Assembly (NCBI RefSeq): GCF_001282945.1
Contig: NZ_CDMG01000004.1
Coordinates: 173,736 to 237,735, forward strand
Direction: 5' to 3'
From: Helicobacter ailurogastricus
GTDB lineage: Bacteria > Campylobacterota > Campylobacteria > Campylobacterales > Helicobacteraceae
Length of the DNA stretch: 64,000 nucleotides
A model generated the notes under the pieces. It saw only the letters and a list, made by a program, of their open reading frames with translations, made no database searches and was not told the DNA's origin. Both the position numbers and the translations under genes were made by a program. Below, piece after piece: positions 9,074-19,083 of the stretch. Position 1 is the stretch's first letter. Every line of letters starts with the position of its first letter.

Positions 9074-10361
9074 AAAAACTTTCTTGCGCCTTGCCTACGC
9101 ACGCCTCGATGATGGACGCGTCCATAGGGGTGCAAATGAAGCTCGTTTCAAAGGCGGAGGCGGGCAAATACACGCCTTTTTGTAACATTTTTTGGTGGAA
9201 AGTGGCGTAAAGGGCGGTGTCAGATTGTCTAGCGTCCTCAAAATTTTGCACTTCTTTATCCGTGAAGAAAAAGCCAAACATGCTCCCCCTCACGCAAGTT
9301 TGCAACGCAAAACCACAAGAATTGGCCGCTTGTTTTAGCCCCTCGCAAAACTGGTGCGCCAAAACCTCTAAGCGCTCAAACAACTTAGGGTCTCTTTTGA
9401 TTTTTTCTAAAGCCACAATGCCCGCTGCCACAGCCACGGGGTTACCACTTAGTGTCCCGGCCTGATAAACTCCGCCCACGGGGGCGAGCATGGCCATGAT
9501 CTCTGCCCGCCCGCCAAAGCAGGCTAAGGGCAACCCGCCCCCGATCACCTTGCCAAAGGTTACCAAGTCGGGCACTAAATAGTGCAAGCCCTGCGACCCG
9601 CGCGCACTCGCCCTAAACCCGCTCATCACTTCATCAAAGATCAAAACCGCCCCATTTTGTTGGCAAATCTTTTGCAAGCCTTGCAAAAACTCTAATTTGG
9701 CGGGCACAAGCCCCATATTGCCCGCAATGGGCTCGATGATGACACCACCAATATTGCCTTCTTTAAAACACGCGCGCACAGAATCTAAATCGTTGTAGCG
9801 GGCAACTAAAGTGTGTTTGCTAAAATCTCTGGGCACCCCCAAAGAAGAGGGGTGTCCGAAAGTGGCGCATCCGCTGCCAGCACTCACCAACAAGCTGTCG
9901 CTGTGCCCGTGGTAACAGCCCTCAAATTTTAAAATGTCGTCCTTGCCGCTAAACGCCCGAGCAAGGCGAATAGCGCTCATGGTTGCTTCCGTCCCGCTGC
10001 TCACCAAGCGCACCTTCTCCACGCCCTCATAGCTGATCACTAGCTTTTTGGCTAAAGTGGTTTCTAGCTCTGTGGGCGCACCAAAGCTCAAGCCCCTTTG
10101 CAAAGTGCTAATGACCCTCTCTTCAATCTCAGAGTCGGCGTGCCCAAAGAGCAAGGGCCCCCAACTTTGCACAAAATCTACATAAGTGTTGCCATCCACA
10201 TCAAAGAGCGAGAACCCTCGCCCCTTAAAGATGAAAGGGGGCACGCCCCCGACATTTTTAAACGCCCGCACGGGGGAATTTACCCCCCCCGCGATCACCT
10301 GCTTGGCTTCGTTAAAATCGTTGATGCTGTGTAAGAGCGGATGCTCCAACTCTTTTTTCAT
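9051..10361 (-). CDS. hemL: glutamate-1-semialdehyde 2,1-aminomutase
   Basis: PLP enzyme that makes 5-aminolevulinate from glutamate-1-semialdehyde, the start of haem synthesis by the C5 route. Visible are the N-terminal [16 protein letters not shown], the substrate region [16 protein letters not shown] (about 121-136), the PLP Asp in [11 protein letters not shown], and the Schiff-base Lys in [12 protein letters not shown] (about 265). Length 436 aa is standard. The start ATG lies six bases after the stop of the YceI gene, without a clear ribosome site, so coupling is likely. Confidence 0.96.
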   Translation of the reverse strand: MKKELEHPLLHSINDFNEAKQVIAGGVNSPVRAFKNVGGVPPFIFKGRGFSLFDVDGNTYVDFVQSWGPLLFGHADSEIEERVISTLQRGLSFGAPTELETTLAKKLVISYEGVEKVRLVSSGTEATMSAIRLARAFSGKDDILKFEGCYHGHSDSLLVSAGSGCATFGHPSSLGVPRDFSKHTLVARYNDLDSVRACFKEGNIGGVIIEPIAGNMGLVPAKLEFLQGLQKICQQNGAVLIFDEVMSGFRASARGSQGLHYLVPDLVTFGKVIGGGLPLACFGGRAEIMAMLAPVGGVYQAGTLSGNPVAVAAGIVALEKIKRDPKLFERLEVLAHQFCEGLKQAANSCGFALQTCVRGSMFGFFFTDKEVQNFEDARQSDTALYATFHQKMLQKGVYLPASAFETSFICTPMDASIIEACVGKAQESFYEIQNQI

Positions 10362-10367
10362 CGGGGT

Positions 10368-10922
10368 TTATTCTTTAACAGGGGCTTTAAAGCTGATTTC
10401 TACCTGCGACCAAGTGAGCTTTTCATGTTGCACGCTGCATTTTTCCGCAAGTTTGGCAAACTCGTGTTGCAAACCAAATTCTAAGATGTCGAGCACGCCA
10501 GTGGCGACCAATTCGTTGTTTTCGATTTTATAGCTCATAGGCACTTTCACGCTTTTGCCATTCATGATGACGCTTGCCAAAATCGTACCTTGTTTGTCGC
10601 CCTCCACGACATTTCTAAAAATGACCTTGAGGTTTTTGTTTTTAAAGAGATCAAAAAACGCTTCTTTGACATTTTTAGTTTTGGTCGCATCGTGCAGGTT
10701 TAACTGATCGACACTGATGGTTGCGCTCGCCTTGTCTAAAGTGTGGGCAATGGTAGAAGTGTCCTTGCCAAAGCGATAGAGCACATGGTCAAAAGTCCCC
10801 TTCACCCCCGCTTTATGCGCGGTTTTAAACGCTATAAATTCCATGCTCGCCTTACTCGTGTCTAAGCTTGCCGCCTGTACCAATCCATAAGCTAAAAACA
10901 CACCTAATGCTAATTTTTTCAT
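10368..10922 (-). CDS. YceI-family periplasmic protein
   Basis: The 184 aa precursor carries a signal peptide (MKKLALGVFLAYGLVQA, cut before ASL) and a YceI-like lipocalin-type domain with the opening phrase SMEFIAFKTAHKAGVKGTF, close to the family pattern. Such proteins bind isoprenoid or other long-chain lipids in the periplasm; the ligand here is unknown. The start ATG at 10920-10922 has GGAGAG six bases upstream; longer in-frame starts lack a signal peptide at the right place. It leads the hemL-atpZ operon. Confidence 0.82.
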   Translation of the reverse strand: MKKLALGVFLAYGLVQAASLDTSKASMEFIAFKTAHKAGVKGTFDHVLYRFGKDTSTIAHTLDKASATISVDQLNLHDATKTKNVKEAFFDLFKNKNLKVIFRNVVEGDKQGTILASVIMNGKSVKVPMSYKIENNELVATGVLDILEFGLQHEFAKLAEKCSVQHEKLTWSQVEISFKAPVKE

Positions 10923-10949
10923 TGTCTCTCCTTTAATTTTGACCCGCCT

Positions 10950-10958
10950 ATCATAACA
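10950..10958 (-). promoter_or_regulatory. extended -10 promoter for the YceI-hemL operon
   Basis: Read on the minus strand this is TGTTATGAT, an extended -10 element 28 bases before the YceI start codon. Upstream of it, to 11171, about 210 bases of spacer hold no gene that I can support. Confidence 0.45.
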
Positions 10959-11171
10959 TGAAAACAAGATTTTAGGGTGTTTCAAGCGCATGTACGGGTG
11001 TCTTCCTTAGCAAACCGCAGAAAAACACGCAACCTAGCAAATAATCTAGCTTGAAACCCCACGCTTAAAGCCTGCAAGGCAAATACAAAGCACCTTTAAG
11101 GGCTCGCCTTTCGATCAAAGCCCTCAAGCGATGGGGTCCAAAGCCCCTTTCATTGTTGATTATGTAACCTC

Positions 11172-11594
11172 TTAGTCAGCTTTGGGGCGGGCAGAACCTT
11201 GAACTTTCACACATTTCATCCCTAAGAGCCCATAAAACCAAGGCCAAATTTCTTTTTTGACCACCGTATTGACCAACTCCCATTCTTGTTTGGCGACTCT
11301 CACACCACGCCTATACCCATTGGCTGCTATCGCATCTGCGGTAGCCTCAGAGTGAGCTGCTTGTGCCCAATTATTCGCCTGACTTTGGGCTTGTTGCAGG
11401 GCTTGCTGTTTCAAGTCATCGGCACTGCCATAGGGCCAAGTGAAGTAATCACACGCATACCCATAGACACTACGCATCTCCCCCGTTACAGGTTGGTTGG
11501 GTTTAATCTCTGCAATCTTAGTGGTACAGCCCGCAAGCAAGAGGACGGCTATCGCCCCCCCCCCCCATTTAACTAACAAAGAACGGCTACGCAC
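11172..11594 (-). CDS. lipoprotein with a G12 tract in its signal peptide (reading frame open)
   Basis: Unknown function. The 140 aa precursor has a lipoprotein signal peptide ending in the lipobox LLAGC (Cys at about 23), a tryptophan-rich mature part and a Gln/Ala-rich helix (about 63-85) after a YACDYFTWPYG stretch. Start is GTG 11594 with AAGGAG seven bases upstream. Twelve consecutive G bases encode the end of WGGGA just before the hydrophobic core. With 11 G the frame stops at once, and with 13 it stops after about 15 codons, so the gene is expected to switch on and off by slippage. The frame is open in this sequence. It stands alone between the YceI gene and trpB. Confidence 0.85.
   Translation of the reverse strand: MRSRSLLVKWGGGAIAVLLLAGCTTKIAEIKPNQPVTGEMRSVYGYACDYFTWPYGSADDLKQQALQQAQSQANNWAQAAHSEATADAIAANGYRRGVRVAKQEWELVNTVVKKEIWPWFYGLLGMKCVKVQGSARPKAD
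11555..11566 (-). repeat. mononucleotide tract G12 (C12 on the plus strand)
   Basis: Twelve identical bases within the signal peptide codons of the lipoprotein at 11172-11594. Other G or C runs that I noticed in coding regions of this window are at most eight long (for example in psd, ffh and mutS2), so this one stands out and is in the range where slipped-strand switching is known in Helicobacter. Confidence 0.92.
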
Positions 11595-11765
11595 AAAAAA
11601 CTCCTTAAAAATTAAAATAGGCCTCTAAATCGGCTAAAAGCCACATTTTTTAAGCAAGTTTTTTAAACTTTTTAGCAGACCAACATAAAATTCTGACACA
11701 CCTTAAGCGGGTTAAGCACAACACTTCTTGCATTACACCGTCTAAAAAGCGGGTGTTAATAGGGT

Positions 11766-11840
11766 GGGCGCTACGTGCCTTAAAGCGGATGCTATGCACA
11801 AAGCGGGCGCTACACGCCTTGAAGCGGGCGCTACGCACCC
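11766..11840. repeat. imperfect tandem repeats running into the trpB 3' end
   Basis: Four consecutive units start at 11766, 11787, 11805 and 11826 and follow the pattern GGGCGCTACRYGCCTTRAAGC, with the second unit degenerate and 18 bases long and the last one cut short. The final unit overlaps the last codons of trpB. The rest of the gap 11595-11830 has no gene that I can support. Confidence 0.7.
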
Positions 11841-13003
11841 GCCCCCAAAACATTTTGCACAGTGGCTAGGTCTTTATCCCCCCGACCGCTTAAATTCACA
11901 AGGATTAAGCTTTCTTTTGTGCACTCTTTGGCGAGTTTGTAGGCGTGGGCTAAAGCGTGCGCGCTCTCTAAGGCGGGGATAATGCCCTCGCTTTGACTCA
12001 AGCGCACAAAGGCCTCTAAGGCTTCTGTATCGCTCACAGCCACATACTGCGCCCGCCCGCTTTGCTTTAAGTGGCTGTGCTCAGGACCCACTCCCGGGTA
12101 ATCTAGCCCGGCTGAAATGCTATGACTCTCTAAAATCTGCCCCTCTTTGTCTTGCAAAATATAGGTCTTGCACCCGTGCAAAATCCCCACACTCCCCTTG
12201 CATAAAGTCGCCCCGTGTTTGTTTGTATCCAGCCCTAGCCCGCCCGGCTCCACGCCCACCAAACAGACGGCTTTATCGTCTAAAAAGCCCGAAAAAATGC
12301 CAATCGCATTAGACCCCCCGCCCACACAAGCGATCACGCTATCGGGCAATCTGCCTTCTTTTTGCAGAATCTGTGCCCTCGCCTCTGTGCCGATCACGCT
12401 CTGCAAGTGTTTGACCAACTGCGGGTAGGGGTGCGGGCCTGCAGCGGTGCCTAGCAAATAGTGCGTGGTTGTGTAAGAGCTTGCCCAATCTCTAAGGGCT
12501 TCGTTAATCGCGTCCTTTAAGCTGGCCGACCCGCTCTCTACGGGTTGCACCTTAGCCCCCAGTAGGCGCATTCTAAAGACATTCTGCTTTTGTCTTTCTA
12601 TGTCCTTAGCCCCCATATACACCACGCACTCTAGCTTTAAAAGCGCACACGCGATCGCCGTAGCCACGCCGTGTTGCCCCGCCCCCGTTTCAGCAATTAC
12701 CCGACTTTTACCCATTTGTTTAGCCAACAACGCCTGCCCGATTGCCTGATTTGTCTTGTGTGCCCCCCCGTGGATCAAATCCTCCCTTTTTAAATACAGT
12801 TTAACCTTTGGGTTAGGGCAAAAGTTTTTGACTAAAGTTAAGGGGCTGGGCCGCCCCACAAAGTCCTTTAAAAGCCCGCTAAAAGTGGCTTGAAACTCTG
12901 TATCTGTTAAAGAGTTTTTAAACGCCTGTTCTAACTGCGCTAGCGCGGGGACCAAGAGCTCTGGCACAAAGCCCCCTCCAAATTCTCCAAAGTAGCGATC
13001 CAT
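11831..13003 (-). CDS. trpB: tryptophan synthase beta chain
   Basis: PLP enzyme that joins indole and serine to tryptophan. It shows the Schiff-base Lys in GGAHKTNQA (about residues 84-92), the phosphate loop GGGSNAIG (about 228-235) and the C-terminal LSGRGDKD. Length 390 aa is standard. ATG 13003 shares one base with the trpC stop (TGATG). In H. pylori trpA follows trpB directly; here trpB is followed by a tandem repeat and no trpA, so indole must come from an alpha subunit encoded elsewhere, or be taken up. The repeat touching its end suggests an old rearrangement. Confidence 0.96.
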   Translation of the reverse strand: MDRYFGEFGGGFVPELLVPALAQLEQAFKNSLTDTEFQATFSGLLKDFVGRPSPLTLVKNFCPNPKVKLYLKREDLIHGGAHKTNQAIGQALLAKQMGKSRVIAETGAGQHGVATAIACALLKLECVVYMGAKDIERQKQNVFRMRLLGAKVQPVESGSASLKDAINEALRDWASSYTTTHYLLGTAAGPHPYPQLVKHLQSVIGTEARAQILQKEGRLPDSVIACVGGGSNAIGIFSGFLDDKAVCLVGVEPGGLGLDTNKHGATLCKGSVGILHGCKTYILQDKEGQILESHSISAGLDYPGVGPEHSHLKQSGRAQYVAVSDTEALEAFVRLSQSEGIIPALESAHALAHAYKLAKECTKESLILVNLSGRGDKDLATVQNVLGAGA

Positions 13004-14358
13004 CAATACTCCCGTAACATTTTCGCCACTTGGGCGATTTTTTGCGCACTCTTTTTACCCGGCGCACTCTCCACGCCTGAATTTAAATCCAAGCCCAAAG
13101 CCCCCGTGCCAACCGCTTTTTCTAAATTGCTTGCATTCAAGCCCCCTGCCAGCATAAAGGGGCGTTTAAAGCCCTCTAAAAGCCTCCATGAAAACGCCAC
13201 GCCATTGCCCCCCGCCCTAGCCCCTTTGCTGTCAAAAAGGATTAAGGGGGTGTTTGGCGTGGAGGGGAGTTTGCGGGCGCGTAAATCCACACTCGCCACA
13301 GCCCACACGGGGCAGGTGAGGGCGTTTTGCAAAAAAGCCAACTCTTGTGGGTTGTAGCGTCCGTGTAGCTGCACCGCCTTAAGTCCTAGTTGGTAAGCCC
13401 TTTTAATGATGGTCGTAGGTTCGGCTTGCACAAACACCCCCACAAAGTCTAACTTAGGCACTTTTTTAATGAGTTTAGCGGCCTTTTTTGGGGGGATGTA
13501 ACGGGGGCTTTGGGGGTCAAAGATGAGCCCGCCGTAAATAAAGCCGTTTTTATACACCGCCTTAGCGTCTTTGACTCGCTTGAGCCCACAGACTTTATTT
13601 TCTCCCAAGATGAGCTTTTTACAAGCCTTGTCTAGGTTTTTTTGCGCCATGAGCAAACTGCCCACTAAAAACCCCTGCACTTTGTGGCACAGTTGCTTCA
13701 CCACAGCGTGCGAGCTTATGCCCGATTCGCTAATGATGGTTTTATTTTCAGGGATCAAAGGGGCGAGCTCTAAAGTCGTGTTTGTATCGACTTTAAGGGT
13801 CCTTAAATCCCGATTGTTGATTCCGATGATTGGGGCGTTTAAAGCGATGGCGCGTTGCACCTCAGCGGGGTTACTCACTTCTGTGAGCACCGCCATGTTT
13901 AAAGACTGGGCCAAATTAGCTAGGTCTGTATAGGATTTATCCTCAAGTACACTCAGCATCAATAAAACTGCATCCGCTCCCATGTAGCGTGCAAGGCGCA
14001 CTTGAAAAGGGTCTATCACAAAATCCTTACACAAAAGAGGCTTTGTGGTGTGGGCGGCAACTGTGCGCAAATTCTCAAAGGCACCCTTAAAATACTTCTC
14101 ATCGGTCAGCACCGAGATGCAAGTGGCGTGTTTTTCATAGACCTTAGCGATCTTTACCAAGTTAAAGGGGCTTCTAATCAAACCCTTAGAGGGGGAGGCC
14201 TGCTTGCACTCTAAAATAAAGCTGGTCCGCCGCTCTTGCAACGCCTCTTTAAAATCCCGCTGGCTGGGTTTAAGCACTTCGGGCAGGTTGTAACGATTTT
14301 TTAAGGCCTGCACCTCTAGTTTTTTGTGTTCTAACATGGTTTTTAGCAAGTCATGCAT
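13003..14358 (-). CDS. trpCF: bifunctional indole-3-glycerol-phosphate synthase / phosphoribosylanthranilate isomerase
   Basis: Fused enzyme for two consecutive steps of tryptophan synthesis. Residues 1 to about 250 are the TrpC barrel ([16 protein letters not shown] near 48, LCKDFVIDP near 110, GINNRDL near 175 and SESGI near 207). Residues about 255-451 are the TrpF barrel ([11 protein letters not shown], then FVGVF, VQLHG and the C-terminal [10 protein letters not shown] and [10 protein letters not shown]). Length 451 aa fits fused forms of E. coli and H. pylori. It overlaps trpD by eight bases and trpB by one. Confidence 0.96.
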   Translation of the reverse strand: MHDLLKTMLEHKKLEVQALKNRYNLPEVLKPSQRDFKEALQERRTSFILECKQASPSKGLIRSPFNLVKIAKVYEKHATCISVLTDEKYFKGAFENLRTVAAHTTKPLLCKDFVIDPFQVRLARYMGADAVLLMLSVLEDKSYTDLANLAQSLNMAVLTEVSNPAEVQRAIALNAPIIGINNRDLRTLKVDTNTTLELAPLIPENKTIISESGISSHAVVKQLCHKVQGFLVGSLLMAQKNLDKACKKLILGENKVCGLKRVKDAKAVYKNGFIYGGLIFDPQSPRYIPPKKAAKLIKKVPKLDFVGVFVQAEPTTIIKRAYQLGLKAVQLHGRYNPQELAFLQNALTCPVWAVASVDLRARKLPSTPNTPLILFDSKGARAGGNGVAFSWRLLEGFKRPFMLAGGLNASNLEKAVGTGALGLDLNSGVESAPGKKSAQKIAQVAKMLREY

Positions 14359-15361
14359 GGCTTAGTTGGATCATCCTTTGTAAATGAGTGTAGGCTTGTT
14401 TGCTCTCTAAACACTCCCTCGCCGCTCTTGCCCCCTCTTTAAAATCCCTCGCTCGCCCCGCAACAAACAACACCCCTGCCGTGTTTGCGATCACGCTTGA
14501 TTTTTGCGCCTCTGTGCCCCCCCCTTGCAATAAGTCTAAGCAAATTTGCGCACTCTCTTGCACGCTCTTTACTTGTAGAGCCTCTAGGGGGTAACTCTTT
14601 AAGCCAAAATCGCTGGGGTTTAAGGCGTATTGTTTAATTTCCCCCTCTTTAAGCTCACAAACACAAGTGCTCCCGTGTAAGGCGATTTCATCGCTGCCCG
14701 CTCCATGCACCACTAAAGCCCGCTTTAAGCCCAAATCTTGCAAGGCGCACGCAAGAAGATAACACAGCTTAGGATCAGACACGCCCAAAAGTTGCGCCTT
14801 GGGGCGCAAGGGGTTTAGCAAAGGGCCTAGCAAATTAAAAAGCGTGCGGATTTTTAGGGCTTTTCTTAAGGGGGCGGCTTTGGCAAAACTGGGGTAAAAA
14901 AGCGGGGCAAAGAGAAAAGCAAAGTTGCCTAAATCTAGGCTTTGGCTCACCTGTTTGGGGCTTAGGCGGATATTAAAACCCAAGCACTCTAAAAGCTCTG
15001 CACTCCCACTCCCGCTAGAGCTGTAATTGCCCGCTTTTGCCATTTTCACGCCTAAACACGCACACACAAACGCGCTGATGGTGCTGATGTTAAAACTTTT
15101 CAACCCATCCCCGCCTGTCCCACAATTGTCGATCACCACAAAAGGGCAATGTAACGCTTGGCTCTCCTGCAAACATGCCCGCACACTAGAGGCGATCTCT
15201 TGCGGGCTTTCGCCCTTGCACTTGAGCGCAACAAGCAATGCCCCCAGCTCGACATCGCTAAACCCCCCTTGCAAAAGGGTTTGGAAAAACGCCTGCACCT
15301 GTTCCTCTTGTAAATCCTCTTTGGCGCAAAGTTGGTTGAGTAAATCCACAAAAAGGGGCAT
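14351..15361 (-). CDS. trpD: anthranilate phosphoribosyltransferase
   Basis: Transfers phosphoribose to anthranilate, the second step of the pathway. The PRPP loop (DNCGTGGDGLKSFNIST, about 78-94), KAGNYSSSGSGSAE (about 108-121) and the anthranilate region are clear. I chose ATG 15361 (336 aa), which matches the family N-terminus; the in-frame extension to 15415 crosses the likely promoter. trpE and trpG, which lie upstream in H. pylori, are missing here, and the gene stands first in the operon. Confidence 0.94.
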   Translation of the reverse strand: MPLFVDLLNQLCAKEDLQEEQVQAFFQTLLQGGFSDVELGALLVALKCKGESPQEIASSVRACLQESQALHCPFVVIDNCGTGGDGLKSFNISTISAFVCACLGVKMAKAGNYSSSGSGSAELLECLGFNIRLSPKQVSQSLDLGNFAFLFAPLFYPSFAKAAPLRKALKIRTLFNLLGPLLNPLRPKAQLLGVSDPKLCYLLACALQDLGLKRALVVHGAGSDEIALHGSTCVCELKEGEIKQYALNPSDFGLKSYPLEALQVKSVQESAQICLDLLQGGGTEAQKSSVIANTAGVLFVAGRARDFKEGARAARECLESKQAYTHLQRMIQLSHA

Positions 15362-15403
15362 GTTCGTCTTTATCTTGGCATTTTTGGCAAGGCATAAAGG
15401 GCG

Positions 15404-15412
15404 ATTATAGCA
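15404..15412 (-). promoter_or_regulatory. extended -10 promoter of the trpD-CF-B operon
   Basis: Minus-strand TGCTATAAT, a full extended -10 element 42 bases before the trpD ATG. The leader is short (about 35 bases) and I see no leader peptide with Trp codons or attenuator hairpin in it. Confidence 0.6.
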
Positions 15413-15480
15413 CAAGCAACATAAAGCGCACCCGGCTTAACAACAAGGCCCCCCATCCCTTGCCAAGAGCCCCTTTCGCA

Positions 15481-15855
15481 CTAATTTGTAAATTTCTTGG
15501 TGTAAGTGCCCTTGTCGGTGACAATCTCCATTTCCAAGACTTGGGAGGGGTCGCATTTTAAGCTATAAACGATTTTTTGGCCGTATTTGAGGGTGTGGTG
15601 AAAGAGCGGTTCTTTCTTAAATTTTTCTTTAAAATCATCGCCCACTTTGTGCATGATTTTGCAAGAATCGCCCCGATTGGGGATCACCTTTTTAATCAAC
15701 ACCTTTTCATCGTTCAGGGAGATGATCGTTAAAATCGTGCGATCTAGCATGTTGCCGATCAACTTGCCCCCACGGGGTTTATAACTGATTTTAAACTGCA
15801 AACTAGAGGCACCAAGTGCGCTCACAAGACTTAGGGCGAGTAAAGTTTTAAACAT
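15481..15855 (-). CDS. small secreted protein, unknown
   Basis: Unrecognised. The 124 aa precursor has a signal peptide (about residues 1-17, ending SALGA) and a basic mature part rich in beta-forming residues, with two cysteines (SCKIMHK near 73 and SLKCDPS near 103) that could form a disulphide in the periplasm. ATG 15855 has AAGGA upstream; the frame extends to 15894 but that would bury the signal peptide. The start lies eight bases inside the exonuclease gene, so the two are probably co-transcribed. Confidence 0.72.
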   Translation of the reverse strand: MFKTLLALSLVSALGASSLQFKISYKPRGGKLIGNMLDRTILTIISLNDEKVLIKKVIPNRGDSCKIMHKVGDDFKEKFKKEPLFHHTLKYGQKIVYSLKCDPSQVLEMEIVTDKGTYTKKFTN

Positions 15856-16654
15856 GGTCTTCCTTTTGGATTTCTTGGGACAATTCGGCTTCAACGGCTT
15901 GGGAAAAAACAGAGGTGTAGGATTGCTCGGGCAGATTGCTTTTAAAGCCGTGCAAAATGGTTAAATAGTGCTCTTCTGAGAGTTTGCCCTGGGCTAAAAG
16001 GTACTTAAGATAGAGCCAATAGGTGTTTAAGACGTCGCTTTGGCAATAGCTATTGATGCGCTCGAGTTGGGGCGGATCTTGGTAGTAAAGCTTATAGACT
16101 TCATCCCCGCTCACATCGTATTTACCCGGCAGGCCACACACCCCACACACCCCGTCTAAACTAAGCCCTTTGGCTGGGCCAAAGTGTGTCAGGCTGTCTA
16201 ATAAGTCGGTGTGGAATTCCTCGCTGTAACGGTAGCGGTAATTCTCCCATTTGCTCTCTTGGGCGTAAAAGGCATGGGCATCTAGGTTGTAGGCCAAAGC
16301 CTTTAGCATTAAAAGGGGCAGGTCAAACACCCGCCCATTAAAAGTGACGAGTTGGGGTTGGTATTTGTTAAAAAAGGCCAAAAAGTCAGCCACAAGACTC
16401 CTTTCCGTGTTGCCCCCCTTGCCAAAGTTGCCCACGCGCTTAAAAGACCCGCCCGGCTCTGCCAATACACTAGCGATGCTCACAATTTGGTGGAAAAATA
16501 GGGGCGGGAAAGTGCTTTTATGCTTGTCTTCACACCACTTAAAAAACGCTTCACAAGTCTGCAAGGGGTCATCAGCCACACACTCGGGGCAGTGCTTGGC
16601 GATGAGGGCTAAATTTGGGACACTCTCAATGTCTAAAACGCAGATGAGGCGCAT
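15848..16654 (-). CDS. predicted 3'-5' exonuclease of the PolB proofreading type
   Basis: DnaQ-like fold exonuclease (the family known as predicted 3'-5' exonuclease, PolB-like). The Asp/Glu motif is seen at the N-terminus (CVLDIESVPN, about residues 5-14), a second motif in LVTFNGRVFDLPLL (about 105-118) and the third near SYCQSDVLNTYWLY (about 207-220). Substrate in the cell is unknown; a role in DNA repair is inferred. I chose ATG 16654 (268 aa) because GAAAG lies seven bases upstream; TTG 16660 is the alternative. A likely minus-strand -10 (TAAGAT) lies at 16684-16689. Confidence 0.82.
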   Translation of the reverse strand: MRLICVLDIESVPNLALIAKHCPECVADDPLQTCEAFFKWCEDKHKSTFPPLFFHQIVSIASVLAEPGGSFKRVGNFGKGGNTERSLVADFLAFFNKYQPQLVTFNGRVFDLPLLMLKALAYNLDAHAFYAQESKWENYRYRYSEEFHTDLLDSLTHFGPAKGLSLDGVCGVCGLPGKYDVSGDEVYKLYYQDPPQLERINSYCQSDVLNTYWLYLKYLLAQGKLSEEHYLTILHGFKSNLPEQSYTSVFSQAVEAELSQEIQKEDHV

Positions 16655-16751
16655 GGACAACTTTCATCAGGGATTAAATGGCCTATCTTAACTAAACTTT
16701 GCAAACAAAGCTGCCCTAAACGCCATTATTGCGAATTAATTGCTATATAAT

Positions 16752-16760
16752 TGCTATAAT
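16752..16760 (+). promoter_or_regulatory. extended -10 promoter of hisS-asd
   Basis: TGCTATAAT, a perfect extended -10 element, with a second similar string (TGCTATATAAT) starting at 16741. The hisS ATG is 27 bases downstream, preceded by AAAGGA. Confidence 0.65.
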
Positions 16761-16786
16761 AGCTGGCTAATTGACAAAGGACTTCC

Positions 16787-18094
16787 ATGATCACCCCCAA
16801 AACCTTGAGTGGCTTTAAAGACAGGCTTCCTAAAGAGGCGATGGCTAAACAAACGGTGCTTGAAAAGCTCGCCCGCGTGTTTAAAAGCTTTGGGTTTGTA
16901 CCCATTGAAACCCCGCACTTAGAATATGCCCACATTTTGACCCAAGAAGAGGGCGACATCCAAAAAGAAATTTATTTATTCAAAGACCATGGCAAAAGGG
17001 AGGTGGGTTTGCGCTTTGACCAAACCATCCCCCTAGCCCGCTTCATCGCCCAGCACCACCACGCTTTGGGCTTGCCCTTTAAACGCTACGCCATTGGCAA
17101 TGTTTTTAGGGGGGAGCGGGCGCAAAGGGGGCGCTATCGGGAATTTACCCAGTGCGATTTTGACTTCATCGGCAGCCATAGCCTGTTGTGCGATAGCGAG
17201 GTGATTCAAGTCATCATCTCTAGCTTAAAAGCCCTAGATTTGGAGGAGTTTTGCGTGTGGATCAACCACCGCAAAATCTTAAATGGGTTGTGTGCCCACT
17301 TTGGTTTGCACTCTGATGAGGAGGTGATCACTTTCCTACGCATTGTGGATAAACTGAGCAAAATCGGGCAACAGGGCGTGCTATTAGAGCTTGGGGTGCA
17401 CTTTAACCAAGACTTCAAACCCCTTTTAGAAATTTTAAACACCAAACAACAAGAGGACAGCGCAGAGTTCTTTAAAAGCGTGGCGCATTTAAAAGAGCTG
17501 CACCCCTTAGTGAAAGAGGGCTTGGAGGAGTTGGAAGCGTTGTTTAGCTTGCTCTTAAGCCTAGAGATCGACCCCGACCACTTCAAGGTGGATTTTTCCA
17601 TCGCTAGGGGGCTTGGCTATTACACGGGCATCATTTACGAAACCACGCTCAACCAGCTCACAAGTTTAGGCAGTGTGTGCTCGGGGGGGCGCTACGACAA
17701 TTTAGCCCGCAGTTTTAGCCCGCAGAATTTGCCCGGCGTGGGGGCATCGATTGGGTTAGATCGCTTGTTGGTGGCGCTGGAGGAGTTGGAGTTAGTGGAG
17801 AATAAATCCACGAGCGCAAGGGTCTTAGTGGTGTGTATGCAGGCCGAGTACTTTGCCTACGCGAGCCAAATCGCGCAGAAGTTCCGCCAAAGCGAGATCA
17901 ACACCGAGCTATACCCCGAGATTGAAAAATTAAAAAAACCCTTTAGTTACGCCAACCATAGAGGGCATGAGTTTGTGGTGGTGTTAGGAGAAGAAGAAGT
18001 GAAAAAAGAGAGTTTAACTTTAAAAAACATGACAACGGGCGTGCAATTTAACCATTTGAGCTTTTTAAGAGCCTTGAGTATGGTGAGCGAATGA
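16787..18094 (+). CDS. hisS: histidyl-tRNA synthetase
   Basis: Class II aminoacyl-tRNA synthetase charging tRNA-His. Class motif 2 is seen around [22 protein letters not shown] (about residues 105-126), the histidine motifs in [12 protein letters not shown] (about 270-281) and GGRYDNLA (about 300), and motif 3 in [12 protein letters not shown]. The C-terminal anticodon domain starts near 345. Length 435 aa is typical. ATG 16787 has AAAGGA upstream. It is followed by asd with an ATGA overlap, the same pairing as in H. pylori. Confidence 0.96.
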   Translation: MITPKTLSGFKDRLPKEAMAKQTVLEKLARVFKSFGFVPIETPHLEYAHILTQEEGDIQKEIYLFKDHGKREVGLRFDQTIPLARFIAQHHHALGLPFKRYAIGNVFRGERAQRGRYREFTQCDFDFIGSHSLLCDSEVIQVIISSLKALDLEEFCVWINHRKILNGLCAHFGLHSDEEVITFLRIVDKLSKIGQQGVLLELGVHFNQDFKPLLEILNTKQQEDSAEFFKSVAHLKELHPLVKEGLEELEALFSLLLSLEIDPDHFKVDFSIARGLGYYTGIIYETTLNQLTSLGSVCSGGRYDNLARSFSPQNLPGVGASIGLDRLLVALEELELVENKSTSARVLVVCMQAEYFAYASQIAQKFRQSEINTELYPEIEKLKKPFSYANHRGHEFVVVLGEEEVKKESLTLKNMTTGVQFNHLSFLRALSMVSE

Positions 18095-19083
18095 AAACTT
18101 ATAACATTGCTTTAGTGGGCGCAAGCGGGGCTGTGGGCGCAGAGCTCATTGGCATTTTAGAGGAAATGGATTTTCCTATTGGGCGGTTTGTACCCCTTGT
18201 GAGCGCGCGCAGTGCGGGGCAAAAAATCCACGCTTTCAGCCAAGAATACACTCTAGAGCAAGCCACGCCAGAAAGCTTTCAGGGCATTGACATTGCCTTT
18301 TTCAGCGCAGGGGCAAAGGTGAGTGAGCAGTTAGCCCCCATGGCCGTCAAGACGGGGGCGGTGGTGATCGACAACACGAGCTTTTTTCGCCTTGAGCAGG
18401 GCGTGCCCCTAGTGGTGCCTGAGGTCAATCCCCAAGATTTAGACACCGCCACAAAGGGGATCGTCTCTAACCCAAATTGCTCCACCATCCAAATGGTGCA
18501 GGTGTTGAATCCTTTACATCAAGCTTTTGGCATTGTTCGAGTCGATGTCAGCACCTATCAGGCCGCTAGCGGGGCGGGCAAAAGGGGCTTAGAGGAGTTG
18601 CAGGCACAAATGGCTGGCAGCACATACGCGCAGGTGTTCCCCCACCCTTTAGCGTTGAATGTGATTCCCCAAATCGATGTTTTTATGCCTAGTGGCTACA
18701 CCAAAGAAGAGCTAAAAATGGTGCGTGAAACGCATAAAATCATGCACGCTAGCTTTGCCATCAGTGCCACTTGTGTGCGCGTGCCCGTGCTAAGAAGCCA
18801 CAGCGAGAGCATTAGCATCTGCTTTAAAACCCCCGTAAGCGCCAAAGAAGCGCAAGAAGTGCTAAGAGGCGCGCCCAATGTCGTTTTGGTAGATGAGCCC
18901 GAGCAAAAGCTCTACCCGATGCCCATCACGGCCACAAGCACGGATCAAACTTTCGTGGGCAGGGTAAGAGGCGATCTCTTTGACCCGCACATTTTGCATC
19001 TATGGTGTGTTGCCGATCAGCTAAGGGTGGGTGCAGCGACAAACGCCGTTAGAATCGCCCTAGAGTGGATCAAGACCCATTAG
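18091..19083 (+). CDS. asd: aspartate-semialdehyde dehydrogenase
   Basis: Reduces aspartyl phosphate to aspartate semialdehyde on the way to lysine, diaminopimelate, threonine and methionine. The NADP loop ([10 protein letters not shown], about residues 9-18), the catalytic Cys in [10 protein letters not shown] (about 130) and [10 protein letters not shown] are clear. Length 330 aa is usual. It overlaps hisS by four bases at its start and the convergent DUF2147 gene by 14 bases at its end. The diaminopimelate made with this enzyme feeds murein synthesis, served here also by murC and the aminotransferase at 28295. Confidence 0.96.
   Translation: MKTYNIALVGASGAVGAELIGILEEMDFPIGRFVPLVSARSAGQKIHAFSQEYTLEQATPESFQGIDIAFFSAGAKVSEQLAPMAVKTGAVVIDNTSFFRLEQGVPLVVPEVNPQDLDTATKGIVSNPNCSTIQMVQVLNPLHQAFGIVRVDVSTYQAASGAGKRGLEELQAQMAGSTYAQVFPHPLALNVIPQIDVFMPSGYTKEELKMVRETHKIMHASFAISATCVRVPVLRSHSESISICFKTPVSAKEAQEVLRGAPNVVLVDEPEQKLYPMPITATSTDQTFVGRVRGDLFDPHILHLWCVADQLRVGAATNAVRIALEWIKTH

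Noticed and set aside
11650-11853. 67-codon minus-strand frame with repeated SARFKA
   Set aside because: It is the translation of the tandem repeat next to trpB and has no ribosome site or other coding sign.
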